This document shows positions 54,401-64,000 of a DNA stretch of 64,000 bases, in pieces (the first letter of the stretch is position 1; each line of letters opens with the position of its first letter). A program made the translations under genes and the position numbers. This DNA comes from Trachythela sp. YZ-2020 (taxonomy: Eukaryota > Cnidaria > Anthozoa > Malacalcyonacea > Clavulariidae). The notes beneath the pieces are model-generated. The model saw only the letters and a list, made by a program, of their open reading frames with translations. It ran no database searches and was not told the origin of the DNA. The stretch is taken from NCBI GenBank assembly GCA_016169945.1, contig JADLSH010000393.1, positions 6,837,501 through 6,901,500 of the forward strand, given 5' to 3'.

Positions 54401-54529
54401 CTGTTGGTTGACATTAGTCATAACAAAAGCTCTAGCTTGGACCATTTCATCTAGGTCTTCGTCTCCTACTGTCTCCTCTGCAATATCCAAGACCTCTTCG
54501 GATGTTTCTTCCATCAATAACGTTTCTTT
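54401..54529 (-). pseudogene. Ginger1 transposase, acidic linker exon
   Basis: Acceptor TTTGTTAG, donor GTTAAA. It reads LLMEETSEEVLDIAEETVGD and then EMVQARAFVMTNVNQQ. Acidic linker between integrase core and GPY/F exon; placed by strand, splice signals and order. Confidence 0.5.
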
Positions 54530-54951
54530 CTAACAAATCAATACAATAAAGATAAAGTAATACATACTTGCTAATATGTTTCTGTGCCTGCAATAGTTGG
54601 GAAACACTACTACATAACATAGTAGAACCAGGAAACTGAGGGTTAAATTTTAAAATGTTCATCTTAATTGTTAAGAATTATACAGTTTCCAGCTTGAATT
54701 TTGCCTCGTATATGGCAGTTACAGGGGGGTTTCTTATATTTGCCCTACTAAACTACTACCCTTCAAAAAAGTGAAAAATTTAAGTTCACTTTTAGCAAAT
54801 ACCAATGATGAGTGTACTATTACAAGAATAGTACATATGGGAAATCCTGAAATCACAAAGGGAAATCATATGACAAAACCTGACACACAAACTACTAGCC
54901 ACAAGACATTCAAAGTTACTTAGGTATTAAGAAAAAAGCTCTTTATAATAC

Positions 54952-55653
54952 CTCCATTGGAGTTCTAGGGTGGCGGCCAAACATGAGGTAGAATGGAGTG
55001 TATTTGGTGGACCCTTGTTTTTGAATACGGATATAAAAAGCAACCTCATCCAGATACTGATCCCAGTTATCCTGGCATTCGTTGACTAGTTTTGGTAGTC
55101 GAATTTTCAGGCTTTTGTTTGTGCATTCATCCAGACCATTGGTTTGGGGATGGTAGGCGCTTGTGACCGATCTCTTTATGTTGAGTTTTTCACAAACTTC
55201 ATTATTAACCTGTAGAATAATAGGTTTCCAAAATTTGTAAATTTGCATGAAACATTTACAGATTAAAATTTGTCTTACCCGTGCAACAAATTCTCGGCCT
55301 TGATCTGATAAAAGTCTAGCAGGGGCACCCCACCTATAAAATGCATACGTTTTATATTAAGACCCACTCATATGCAAGAATCACCCCTTGACAAGTTAAT
55401 TTGCCTGGTGTTAGCAGGTATAGAATAAACTAGGGCGTATTGGTGGCACAGTTGTATGAGCCTAGATTAATACAATGTGTAATTTTATAATATAGAATTT
55501 GCATTTCTTATACCTGCAAACAAATGTTTTAATAGACTGAGCAATACCGACTGCAGCCTTTTCCTTCAATGGAAAAAAACTCCACAAATTTCGTGTAGTA
55601 GTCCGTAAAAGTTAGGACATACTTGTACCCAGTTGATGTTGTAGGAAGTGGTC
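54952..55653 (-). pseudogene. Ginger1 transposase, integrase catalytic core (three exons)
   Basis: Exons 55653-55514, 55333-55279 and 55209-54952, all GT-AG. The first reads GPLPTTSTGYKYVLTFTDYY (first catalytic Asp in FTD) and, after a one-base shift in a T-run near 55575, LKEKAAVGIAQSIKTFVCR. The second encodes WGAPARLLSDQGREFVAR (second Asp in SDQG). The third encodes SAYHPQTNGLDECTNKSLKI, in which the residue usually Glu lies in GLDE, then STKYTPFYLMFGRHPRTPM. This is a DDE-type gypsy-like integrase. The frameshift makes it inactive as read. Introns inside the core argue for a DNA transposon rather than an LTR element. Confidence 0.8.
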
Positions 55654-56154
55654 CTAAAACATGGAACAAGAGCTGACATTAAATAATCTTTATCTTATAT
55701 CCTGAGTAAATGTTACTACGTATGAAATATAATAAGAGAACTTTTTGACACATCTTATAAAGTATCTCAATCAATCACTAAGATAACTTTTTGACACATC
55801 TTGTAAAGTATCTCAATCAATCAACCAATGTCTCTTGTTAACCCATTAAAACTAGTAGTTATAATGGGTTAACAAGAGACATTGGCAGATATAGTTTTTG
55901 TTAACCCATTCAGGCGCAAGGGTCTTTCCTTGACGAGCAAAATTGTCTGGCTTTAGACAGAGTAAAATAGTGTGGCAGGAAACAGAGTAAAATAACAAAG
56001 TGGGAATGAAATTAGAATAGGTGTATTGACAAGTGATTATTGGTGGGGCCATACCTGCACAAACATGCTAGGTTGCAAAAGCTTGAATTTAACATATTGA
56101 ACTTGAGTGCTCTAACAGGTATTTGGACATAAAGTATATGTATAATATGCATAC

Positions 56155-56570
56155 CAATAAGATCCATTCCAACCAATTCCAGAGGTTCATTGACCTTAAT
56201 TGATTTTAATTCTGGAGCTTGCGTCTTTATCTTTTCAAATCTTTGGCAGCGATCACAAGTTTGACACTGATGAAGATGGTAAAAACCTGTTATTGTATTA
56301 TTATGCTTACTTTGCTAACGATAAGCTCATGAAAAGGGAAAATACATTAAACTTTATCTATTTTCTACATACTTACATATTCAGTCACATCAGCTTTCAT
56401 ACCATGCCACATGTAATATTGTGAAATTTTAGCCAGGGTGTTGTTTATTCCACTGTGGCCACCAATTGGATTGGAGTGGTATTGTTGCAAAATTTCCGAG
56501 ATCTCTTCCAACTCCATTACAACTTTCTTCTTTAAATCTTTCTTGGGCCCAATGTATATCAGCTCATTCT
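56155..56570 (-). pseudogene. Ginger1 transposase, HHCC zinc-binding exons
   Basis: Exon 56570-56377 (acceptor TTTATTGTAG, donor GTAAGT) reads VVMELEEISEILQQYHSNPI, GGHSGINNTLAKISQYYMWH, then GMKADVTEY. Exon 56266-56155 (acceptor CTTCATCAG, donor GTATGC) continues in phase with CQTCDRCQRFEKIKTQAPEL and ends VGMDLI. The His-His (QYH...GGH) and Cys-Cys (CQTCDRC) pairs form the integrase N-terminal HHCC zinc site. It joins in phase to the catalytic core exon at 55653. Confidence 0.8.
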
Positions 56571-56588
56571 CTACAATAAAATAAACCA

Positions 56589-56700
56589 TTAACCCATTGA
56601 CTGGCAATGTGCCCAAATGCACCCTACTTTATTATGTTACTCTGTCTAACACCAGACATTTTAATCGTCAAGGGGAGAGTCTTGCCACTTAATGGGTTAA
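56589..56700. mobile_element. Best copy of the TTAACCCATT MITE family (112 bp)
   Basis: Ends TTAACCCATTGACTGGCAA and the near-complement TTGCCACTTAATGGGTTAA, with TCGTCAAGGGGAGAGTCTTG and TTACTCTGTCTAACACCAGA inside. The family recurs at roughly 51310-51530, 53398-53692, 54204-54268, 55365-55440, 55842-56005, 56701-56830, 58470-58556, 61872-61975 and 62000-62060. TTAA at the ends suggests a TTAA-targeting group, an inference. Confidence 0.75.
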
Positions 56701-56999
56701 CAAATCTGTCTGGTGTTACACAAAGTCTCATCAATAGGTTAACTATGATAGGTGTTATACAAAGTCTCATCAATAGGCAATGTGCCCTGGCACATACTTT
56801 GTTATTTTACTTGCTCCGTAATGGGTTGAACAGGTAAAACCAATCCCATGGTGTCACACCATAAACTGCAGGGTATAACTATAGAAATAATACACTACAG
56901 TACAGCTACTGGCTATGTTGCACTATATGTGGTGTACAGAGAAAACAATTTACAGCTCTATCGGTGACAGTTTCAAAATAGCTCAGAATAGGAAACATA

Positions 57000-57283
57000 A
57001 AGGTATGACTTGGACACCTACTTGTGGAATCAAATGTGTGTGTTGCAGCTTTATTCTTGATATTCCTGATTTCTTTCTTGTCCAAGTCTGGTCTGCAATT
57101 CTTAGTCTGTAGGTACTCCATCAGATTCTGACACTGACTTTTATGCAGGTCAAGTCTAATTCTTCTGGACTCTGCTGGACTTTTCAGCTGGCTGCTGCTC
57201 ACTGGACTCACCAGTATTTTCAGACGTGGGGACTTCGAATGAGTCACCGACATTAGCAGGCATCGTTTACGACAAACTGACAA
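57000..57283 (-). pseudogene. Ginger1 transposase, N-terminal exon
   Basis: Two overlapping frames look coding: one begins PANVGDSFEVPTSENTGESS at an ATG near 57262, the other carries SRRIRLDLHKSQCQNLMEYL and DLDKKEIRNIKNKAATHTF. A frameshift between them is likely. It lies directly upstream of the HHCC exon on the same strand, inside the element. No named domain. Confidence 0.45.
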
Positions 57284-57797
57284 ACATGAAAAAACAAATG
57301 AGACTTTTTCGGAATGATACTAACAAATGGACATGAAGGAATAATATAATTCAAATGTATTAAATCAAAATAGTAGCTGAACGATCTGTCTATATGTTAT
57401 ACTAGTTCGCTTACTATAAACACTAGTAACACCAATACTGCAATACACCATACAACACAAAGATATATCTGCTGAAAATACTCACCTTTAGAATGCACGA
57501 TCTCCAAGTATATTTAAACCACACAATAAAAATTGGAAAGATGAGAAAAAAGCATAAAAATTTTCGCCAGAAAGATGCCGAAATTCGCTTTGAAGTTTTA
57601 GTTGATAGACACGTGTTTGCAAATAAACAATCTCAGCACGGTCGATATTGATCGCGGGAGCAGTAACTAACAGAGCATGCGCAGTACTTTGATTTACAAT
57701 CTGAGCACGATACAATCTCAGACCGCTACACCGGGCTAGCATGCTTGCGATTTTGATCGTTTCAGGTGTGTAAATTTTATGAGGCTAAAAATTCAAC

Positions 57798-57889
57798 ATG
57801 GCTACGAAGTTGCACAAACGTGAATTAGCGTGTAAATAGATACATTGTGGGAAGTTTACTCATCAGTTTGTGCAACTTCGTACCATAAG
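57798..57889. repeat. Short inverted-repeat element
   Basis: TACGAAGTTGCACAAAC near 57803 and GTTTGTGCAACTTCGTA near 57869 are exact complements, about 50 bp apart. Just outside the Ginger1 element. Confidence 0.8.
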
Positions 57890-57923
57890 CTTCAAAAAGA
57901 CATATTGTGCGTTTAGTTTGAGG

Positions 57924-58089
57924 TAAGTGAAGTGTTTTTTTTATAACTATTTATATATTAGCAATGAATTTCGATGTTATGCACATTTGTGTTGTTATTG
58001 AGCAAATAAGTGAAGTGTTTTTTTTATAACTATTTATATATTAGCAATGAATTTCGATGTTATGCACATTTGTGTTGTTATTGAGCAAA
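57924..58089. repeat. Perfect 83-bp tandem duplication
   Basis: 57924-58006 and 58007-58089 are identical as read, each starting TAAGTGAAGTG and ending TTGTTATTGAGCAAA. The first copy is preceded by G, forming a GAG/GTAAGTG splice donor; the second is preceded by A and loses it. Confidence 0.9.
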
Positions 58090-58578
58090 TCTCATTGCAA
58101 AACAAGTGTTATTTATTATTTTAAAAAGGCAGAATTCTTTGTGTCAGTGTCTTTGGTTCTTCTTGATGCAAATCAATGGGACGTCATGGACAGCATAAAC
58201 GATCTGTGAATGCAGTATCCAAAGACCATTTCCCTGTCGGAAAATTGGCAACCAAGCGAAAAATATTCGGAAGGAGTATTTCGAAAAGTATAAAGTACTA
58301 CAAGCAGAACAAAAGAAGCTCAAGAAAACTACAGCTAAGGTATGAAAATTCCTCGCCATAAAATCCCCAATTCATTTTCCTTTATGTGCTCAAATTTTGA
58401 TGAGCTTTATATGAACCACTAGTGCATCTTCTACTGCTACCATTCTGTAGGCACAATAGGAATTGGTCTGCGGGTGCAGTTTACTTTGTTATTATACTCT
58501 GTCTAATTCAAGACAATTTTACTTGGGAAGTAAAGCTCTTTCGGCTAAGTGGTTAAATAATTACTAGAAATACATAGG

Positions 58579-58781
58579 CACAGTATAGAGACGACCAGTA
58601 GGGCCACTCGGCGATGCAATATGTAGCCGGCTTTTTATGCAAAAATATGCAGTTTACTGGCCAGGAAAGTTAGTCCAGCTTGCTTATTGGCCAGAAAAAG
58701 CAATTGATTTGCTGCCAATGCGTAATGAGCGGTCACACAAAATTTCAAATGAGTGGCCCTACTGGTCGTCTCTATACTGTG
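58579..58781. mobile_element. 203-bp MITE with perfect 31-bp TIRs
   Basis: CACAGTATAGAGACGACCAG starts the left end and its complement ends the right; identity continues through TAGGGCCACTC. Flanks ACATAGG at 58572-58578 and 58782-58788 are a 7-bp duplication (8 if the shared C is counted). No ORF. It lies in the first intron of the gene at 58176-61290. Perfect arms suggest a young insertion. Confidence 0.9.
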
Positions 58782-58829
58782 ACATAGGCCTACATGCAGT
58801 AATCCCCTTGCCTGATTCAATAAAAAATG

Positions 58830-59105
58830 TGATGTCACACAGCCCAGCAAGGGACCTAATCTGGTAAATGATATAGCCTGTATATGTAATTAGTCACACA
58901 GACTTGCAAGCAACCTAGTCCAGTTGACGATATTGTCGGGAAAGGCACACGGCCCTTCAAGGAACATGTCCATAAGGTGAAATAGCCCGGATAGTCGAGT
59001 AGGTAAAGCACGGGAAGTCATACAGAAATTGACCTATTCCAATAGGCGACATAGCTCAGCAAGTCACACAGCCTTGCAAGGGACCTAGTCTAGTAAGTGA
59101 CATGT
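58830..59105. repeat. Degenerate tandem repeat
   Basis: Units containing 'CACACAG(C/A)C(T/C)TGCAAG', GGGACCTA(A/G)TCT and 'GTAA(G/A)TGA(T/C)AT' recur near 58836, 58897 and 59072, diverged from each other. Confidence 0.5.
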
Positions 59106-61399
59106 ATTTATTTTTAATTTATTTTAATAGTTAAACATAGTTGAACAAAAGAATGAGTTAAAAACAACACAACTTCTTGACGTTGAACACAAGGAAAGAA
59201 AAGCGATCAATGGTCATACTGTTGTAGTAAAAAGAAGAAAGCTTAAAAGATTAAGAGAACCATCTTGAGTGTAGCAAGAAAATTCTGAGAAACTGGTTGA
59301 TTGCATCTCCGAGCAAGATGGAAAACGTAGACGAAAAGAGACAGACTCTTAAAGAATGTCAAATTATACATGGTGGTACTGATGAAAACAATGTACCAAC
59401 TCTTGATGATATGTGGTATTCACTTGTAAATGAAGCGACCCACATAGGCTTGTTAACTATTTTAGCGACTCCCAAAAGGTCACCAAAAAAGTAATTGGCC
59501 ATGTTGTTCAGAAAAGAGTCACACAGTTTGAAAAAAGTGAAGAAAATATTGCAAGAAGGCCTATTAGGCTAAATTTATGCATGTTTTCTAATAAGAAGAA
59601 AAAAGGAAGGGCATCAAATAAAATATTAGATAACATGAAAATACCCGATCTGTTTATTGAAATAGATCAACTCTTAGGGTGCGATTCTTATTTGTTGAAA
59701 TTTGGTCCTGATGTCTACAACTTCTGTGTTGCAATTGGGGCAGATGGTGCTCCTTTCGGGAAGCATGATGAAGCGACAGCTTGGCTTGTGTCGTTCCTAA
59801 ATAGTGGAGATAGAATAGGCAGTCAGAATGAAAATTTCTTAATAGCAGGTGCAAACTGTGCGGAAGACCATATTTGTATGAAACGGTATGCGCAAAAGAT
59901 TGCATGTGATATTAAGGTAATTGAAGCTAAGGAATATCTTGTTAGTGGGTACAAGGTAACCTTTTCTTTTGAAATGATTCCTAGTGATATGAAGTGGTTG
60001 GCTTCTTATATTGGAGAAATAAGCAATGCCACTTATTATTTTTCCAGTTTTACAAATGTAAATACCAATGACAAACACATTGTCAATGGAACACTAGGGC
60101 CAGGCCCTGATACCACCTGGCAACCATGGATGTATGCAAATAGGCTGCAAGTATCTAAGAAGAAGGTGGAGTTGAATCAGAAAACAATTTCTGATGTTAC
60201 TTGCCAAAATAAAACTCTTGAATTCATGAAGGCACAAGCTTCAAGGCAAGAGTTTCCACCACTTCTGGGAAAACTTGTTGATAAGGCCTATGCAGAGCCT
60301 TTACATAATTCTAACAATGCATGGCAATTTTTGCATGTGAAACTTTTAGAAATAGCAATTGCAAAGTCAAGCATACCACCATCTTGTACTGATATTTCCC
60401 TTCTTTCCACTACCACACCAGTAAGGAAATTGTCACATCTCTGGCAGATGATGTGAAGGCTTCCAGACTTAGGAAAAAAGTTGCAAAATGGTTTAGAGGT
60501 GGACTTGCAAAATATTTGACTATTGTTCCACGGGGAAGGATTCACAGCTGTTGTCCCATAACTTCATGTATTTAACTCATTCACTTAAAACAACAACTGA
60601 TTCACCTCAAAGTCAGCTCATGTTACTTTCACTTGCATATTGTTGTCAACATCTATGTTTTCCCGTGTGCATGTGGACAGTAGTATATTAGTTGAGCTGA
60701 AACGCTGTTGCCTGCAATTTTTAATGCTGTTTCTGTGTTGTTAAGCAATGTGACTCCTACTATTTGGACTATTGGGTTTGCCATTCCACTACATTCTGAG
60801 TTGGAATTTGAACAGTTTGGTGTTGGGTTAGGTATAAATAGTACGCAAGGACGGGAAGCTAAGCATGTGTGTCTGCGACAGTATGCTGGTCATTAAAATC
60901 TTTCTCAAAGATGGAGTAACATGTTGAAGCACGACTATATTGTCTGGTTAAGAAAACAAGATCCTTTTTATTTTTCCCATCAAAAAAAGTCAAAACAGCT
61001 TCATACCTGGTAGGATCCAGGAACCTGCATACTGTCATTGTGGCTTTGAAAAGAAAGAAGCTGAGTCTGAATGTCTTTACTGCTCTTCTGCGTTATTCAG
61101 GACTATTGATGTTAGTGCTTCAGGTGGAAAGCTCAGTCAGGAGATTTCCCATATTTTATTGCAAGGAAAATAGTACGAGATACGTTAGATGAAGTGAAAG
61201 ACACAGTTAAAAAGCATACGTTCGATCCTGAATATGCTTTGAAGTATTGTAGATACTTCCTGGTGGCTGGTGGGCAATGATGTTTATTGGAATTGTAACA
61301 AAGTTGGAGTGTTTCAGTTGCCTATATTTAGGAAAATTATGTTAAAGTTATCTTAGAAAGAGTTATATGTTAGAGAATTGTTTTTCAAGTTCTTATAAT

Positions 61400-61745
61400 A
61401 GGCGGATTTTCTGGGGGTTTCAGGGGGATGCACAGTTCCAGATTTTTCTTGCACCCCCTGAGAAATCTGATTTTCCAGAGTAAAACTAATTTACAACATG
61501 AAAGTTGTTTCATGTTCAAAATGAAATAAAAGAAAACTGACAAGCTTTATACAAAGAAAAACAATGGTAGTAACCACAACTACTGTTTACTATAAAATTA
61601 CAACCAAAATGTTCTCAAGTATACAGAAGCCTTTTTGGTACCCAAACTGATGCACCCCCCCCCCCTTGGGAAAATAGCACACACCCCTCCCCTTGGGAAA
61701 ATAGCACTCCGTTTGTCAGTCGGACGAAGATCCGCCCTTGATTCT
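61400..61745. repeat. Repeat with inverted GGCGGAT ends
   Basis: Opens AGGCGGATTTTCTGGGGGTT and closes near GAAGATCCGCCCTTG. Inside are GCACCCCCTGAGAAATC, a C-tract at 61657-61670 and a doubled CCTTGGGAAAATAGCAC. It resembles the 9294/28964 repeats in composition but aligns only at its start. Confidence 0.55.
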
Positions 61746-61871
61746 TATTATACAGAATTAATGTTAGAATATACATAGTAAAATAGCCTACTAGCTAGTA
61801 CTGTAGAAATTGTTGTAGTTTATTAGCCAGTTATATTAGACAGTTTGAAGCAAACATTCAGTGTATTGGAA

Positions 61872-62060
61872 AATAGCTGCAATGTGTCCAAATGCTCCCT
61901 ACTTTATTATTTTACTCTGTCTGATGCCAGAGGATTTTAATCGTCAAGGGGAGAGTCTTGCACTTTAATCGGTTAACCACAATCTGCCCATGTGCCTTAA
62001 CCTTTAATTAACGTGCAAGACTCTCTTCTTGAGGCCGTAAAATATTCTCGTCAGAAATAG
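61872..62060. repeat. TTAACCCATT MITE copies
   Basis: About 61872-61975 contains 'TCGTCAAGGGGAGAGTCTTG' and 'CTTTAATCGGTTAA'; a partial copy follows to 62060. Confidence 0.65.
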
Positions 62061-62069
62061 TAATATGAT

Positions 62070-64000
62070 CAAATGATTCATGGGCCATGCTTGGACGCAT
62101 TGCAGCCTAACCCAGTAGCAGGTGGGATTTATCCTGGTGCTCCCTATTTTTTTATTTTACTCTGCAGTATAACACATTTAGATGAATTACTTATTGAAAA
62201 AGGCTCTTTAACCTTTATGAGATTACAAAGACATTGGCAATACACAAGTCTTCCTTTACTTATGTTGTCTGCTGTCGGAAACAGTACTTTAATGAAAAGA
62301 TGATTGTAGACAGTAAGATTCAGCTATGATATATTTTCTACCAGAGTATCAAAGAAAAAATGTATAGTTCATTATTGTGTTTACAAAATCCTGCAAACAA
62401 AGCACTAGAAATTTGAAGGTATGACTTGGACAATGGGTTTAAACCATTATGAATATGCTGGTAAGAATATATTATTCTCTTTAATTTGCATAACTTATTT
62501 TGACTTCTATAAGCATCATCACAGACTCTCTTTCACATGGCAATGTGGCTGAGGCGAGATACTAAAAAAAGTTCAAGTATAAAGCACTCTTCTTATTGCT
62601 TGGCCAAGCTAGGCCGTCAGCTAGTGTACCAAAACGTTTAGTTTCATTGGACACCTCGCTAAGCTAAAATAACTTTACATATTCTTATAGATTAAAACAC
62701 GCTGAATCTAAATCTAAAAAGTTCTTGTCGAGATACCCTGCAGTTTTTTTGTATTTCTCGATTGAAATCTTAAAAAATTCACTGTTTTGAACTATGTTTA
62801 TTAGCAATTCCGTGCAAAACTCATCGTTCAAAAGCGTTTCGTAAGAATCGGACCAATAGTCTGCATACCGCCTACAACTCGGGCATATCTTGGGTCATTT
62901 TAAGATATACAAAATAGTAATGTACAAAACATTTGTAAACAAAATGTTACGTATTTAATTCACATCAGGTTTCCGATAAAAATAAGCTTTTTTCTGATCG
63001 TTTCTGACAGCGATGAAGCGTAATATAGAAACAGTAGAGCTTCGTGAAGATATCGAGGGCTTTGTAAGGCATATTGACAATGGATAATGTAGTTTGACGG
63101 GGAAACAAAGGCCAACACGAGGATACTTTCCTGACATTAGCGTTTGCCTTACTTCGAGTACGAAGATCCGTTTAACTTTCAAGTATCTATGGCTATTGCG
63201 CAATTTTCTGATGCGCTAAAACAATTGACGGATAGAAGTTATTTCCTTGTAGTTTGTGCGACAAAGTCTGCGAAGGACGGCCTATAACAAGGTCAACAAG
63301 GTCTGACAAAACACATAACGAATTGACTAAAGCTTGGCTTATATATCTTCTAGTTTAATAAATATCATTGCTTCAATAAACGATGCAATTGTGTTTTGGC
63401 AAAGCACAATAATACTATAAATAATCTGAAGACTCGATATCTGCCATCTGCCACGGCGTTTGATAAGGTTTTATATCACCAGTGAAACATCAGTTGAAAG
63501 CATGTAAACAGGGTAGAATAGCCCAACAGAATATGGACGTGAGAATACAGACGTGAATCGTGTCACATATATATATACATATAGCTCCTCTTTCGAATAC
63601 AGAGGGGATTTGTGCAAGGTGTTGGTACCTTGAATCTCATCTCAAGAAATGAACAGTACCAGACAATATTGCAATTTTGTTTCAATTGCAATTGTTTTAT
63701 TTACAATTAATAATCAGTATTTACAAATACATTACATTATTACACCCTATCATTGTTTTGTTTATGTAAAATACCACGTTTATTTCGCTACAAGGCTTTT
63801 GATCTGTAAACCCTGATCTATATCTGTGCAAATAATATACATTATATTGTTTTGCAGTTTTGCACTAATGTATATGTGGCTAACTGATTGAAGGCCTTGC
63901 CAAAATTAAGGTTTGCTTTTCTATTGCTGCTTAACAAGTTAACAAGAGGCATAATAGATGGGGTAGTCTACCCATTATAAAATTATATTATAAATATGCA
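62070..64000. other. No gene seen
   Basis: AT-rich DNA with only short open stretches lacking motifs. No tRNA, no strong splice pairs and no clear transposon ends were found. A short TA microsatellite lies at about 63568-63580. Confidence 0.4.

Larger units (their letters stand above)
50082..57730. mobile_element. Ginger1-type DNA transposon
   Basis: The element begins TGTAGCGATCTCAGATTGTC at 50082 and ends with the inverted counterpart GACAATCTCAGACCGCTACA-like sequence at 57730. Outside both ends is CCGG (50078-50081 and 57731-57734), a 4-bp target duplication. Ginger1 elements are known for TGTNR...YNACA ends and 4-bp duplications. Subterminal repeats of GTGCTGAGATTGT occur several times at each end. 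The minus strand carries a multi-exon transposase with HHCC, integrase core, GPY/F, Ulp1-like protease and PHD parts; some Ginger1 proteins have been reported with PHD and Ulp1 domains. The element is 7.65 kb, including nested MITEs. Confidence 0.85.
58176..61290 (+). pseudogene. Unnamed multi-copy cnidarian-type protein with transposase-like motifs
   Basis: Plus-strand gene. The first exon (58176-58339, donor GTATGA) opens GRHGQHKRSVNAVSKDHFPV and, after a shift, a coiled-coil EKYKVLQAEQKKLKKTTAK. It joins in phase to 59131 (LNIVEQKNELKTTQLLDVEH). Stops at about 59266 and 59492 break the next part (PTLDDMWYSLVNEATHIGLL). The main open part, 59581-60456, has NFCVAIGADGAPFGKHDEAT, NENFLIAGANCAED, FEMIPSDMKWLASYIGEISN and PLLGKLVDKAYAEPLHNSNN. 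Beyond it, shifting frames give VTPTIWTIGFAIPLH, GVGLGINSTQGREAKHVCLR and a Cys pair (CLYCSS). I recall similar uncharacterised proteins in anthozoan genomes, but no name. Conserved D, D and E positions raise the possibility of an RNase H-like nuclease; this is speculative. Confidence 0.55.

Noticed and set aside
1..64000. CRISPR array or prokaryotic operon
   Set aside because: No regularly spaced direct repeats with unique spacers; genes have introns and transposon structure is eukaryotic.

Overview
The window is eukaryotic nuclear DNA: AT-rich, with GT-AG exons, no bacterial gene organisation and dense transposon debris. The protein families (DUF6589-like proteins, intron-bearing Ginger1-type integrase, tyrosine-recombinase retroelement, HECT ligase fragments, hAT, APE-type LINEs) resemble what is common in cnidarian genomes, so a cnidarian, perhaps anthozoan, source is my inference. 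No rRNA, CRISPR or organellar genes were seen.

Layout. 1-2.7 kb: a decayed DUF6589-type gene on the minus strand. 3.4-5.9 kb: inverted repeats enclosing a LINE copy whose RT core is deleted. 7.9-10.1 kb: a foldback element. 10.7-16.3 kb: a LINE tail and two partial copies of a DEDDh-exonuclease-like gene, one of which has lost the exon with the first catalytic motif. 16.4-22 kb: a ~305-bp direct repeat flanking a nearly complete but frameshifted LINE. 22-26.3 kb: a truncated tyrosine-recombinase retrotransposon. 27.2 kb: a tRNA-derived SINE. 28-31 kb and 40.4-42 kb: pieces of a HECT E3 ligase gene in scrambled exon order, with an 81-bp perfect duplication.

31.6-39.2 kb is the highlight: a 7,605-bp DNA transposon with 15-bp terminal inverted repeats, a perfect 8-bp target-site duplication, subterminal ACCGCA-type repeats, and two apparently intact minus-strand genes. 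One is an intronless 1,128-residue protein with a Cys-rich, a SAP-like and an NHL-like segment; the other is a six-exon zinc-binding protein of 317 residues. I recognise no known transposase in either, so this is the best candidate for an undescribed system.

42.6-45.1 kb: an integrase-like gene whose catalytic core is deleted. 45.4-46.5 kb: a 15-bp minisatellite, a foldback and a degraded ORF running into them. 46.7-50.0 kb: a hAT element with perfect 8-bp target duplication. 50.1-57.7 kb: a Ginger1-type DNA transposon (TGTAG termini, CCGG target duplication) with HHCC, integrase, GPY/F, Ulp1-like protease and PHD parts spread over at least ten exons, itself peppered with MITEs. 58-61.3 kb: a degraded member of an unnamed protein family with transposase-like motifs. 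62-64 kb: no gene seen. Most coding sequence carries stops or frameshifts; the two genes inside the 7.6-kb element are the clear exceptions.
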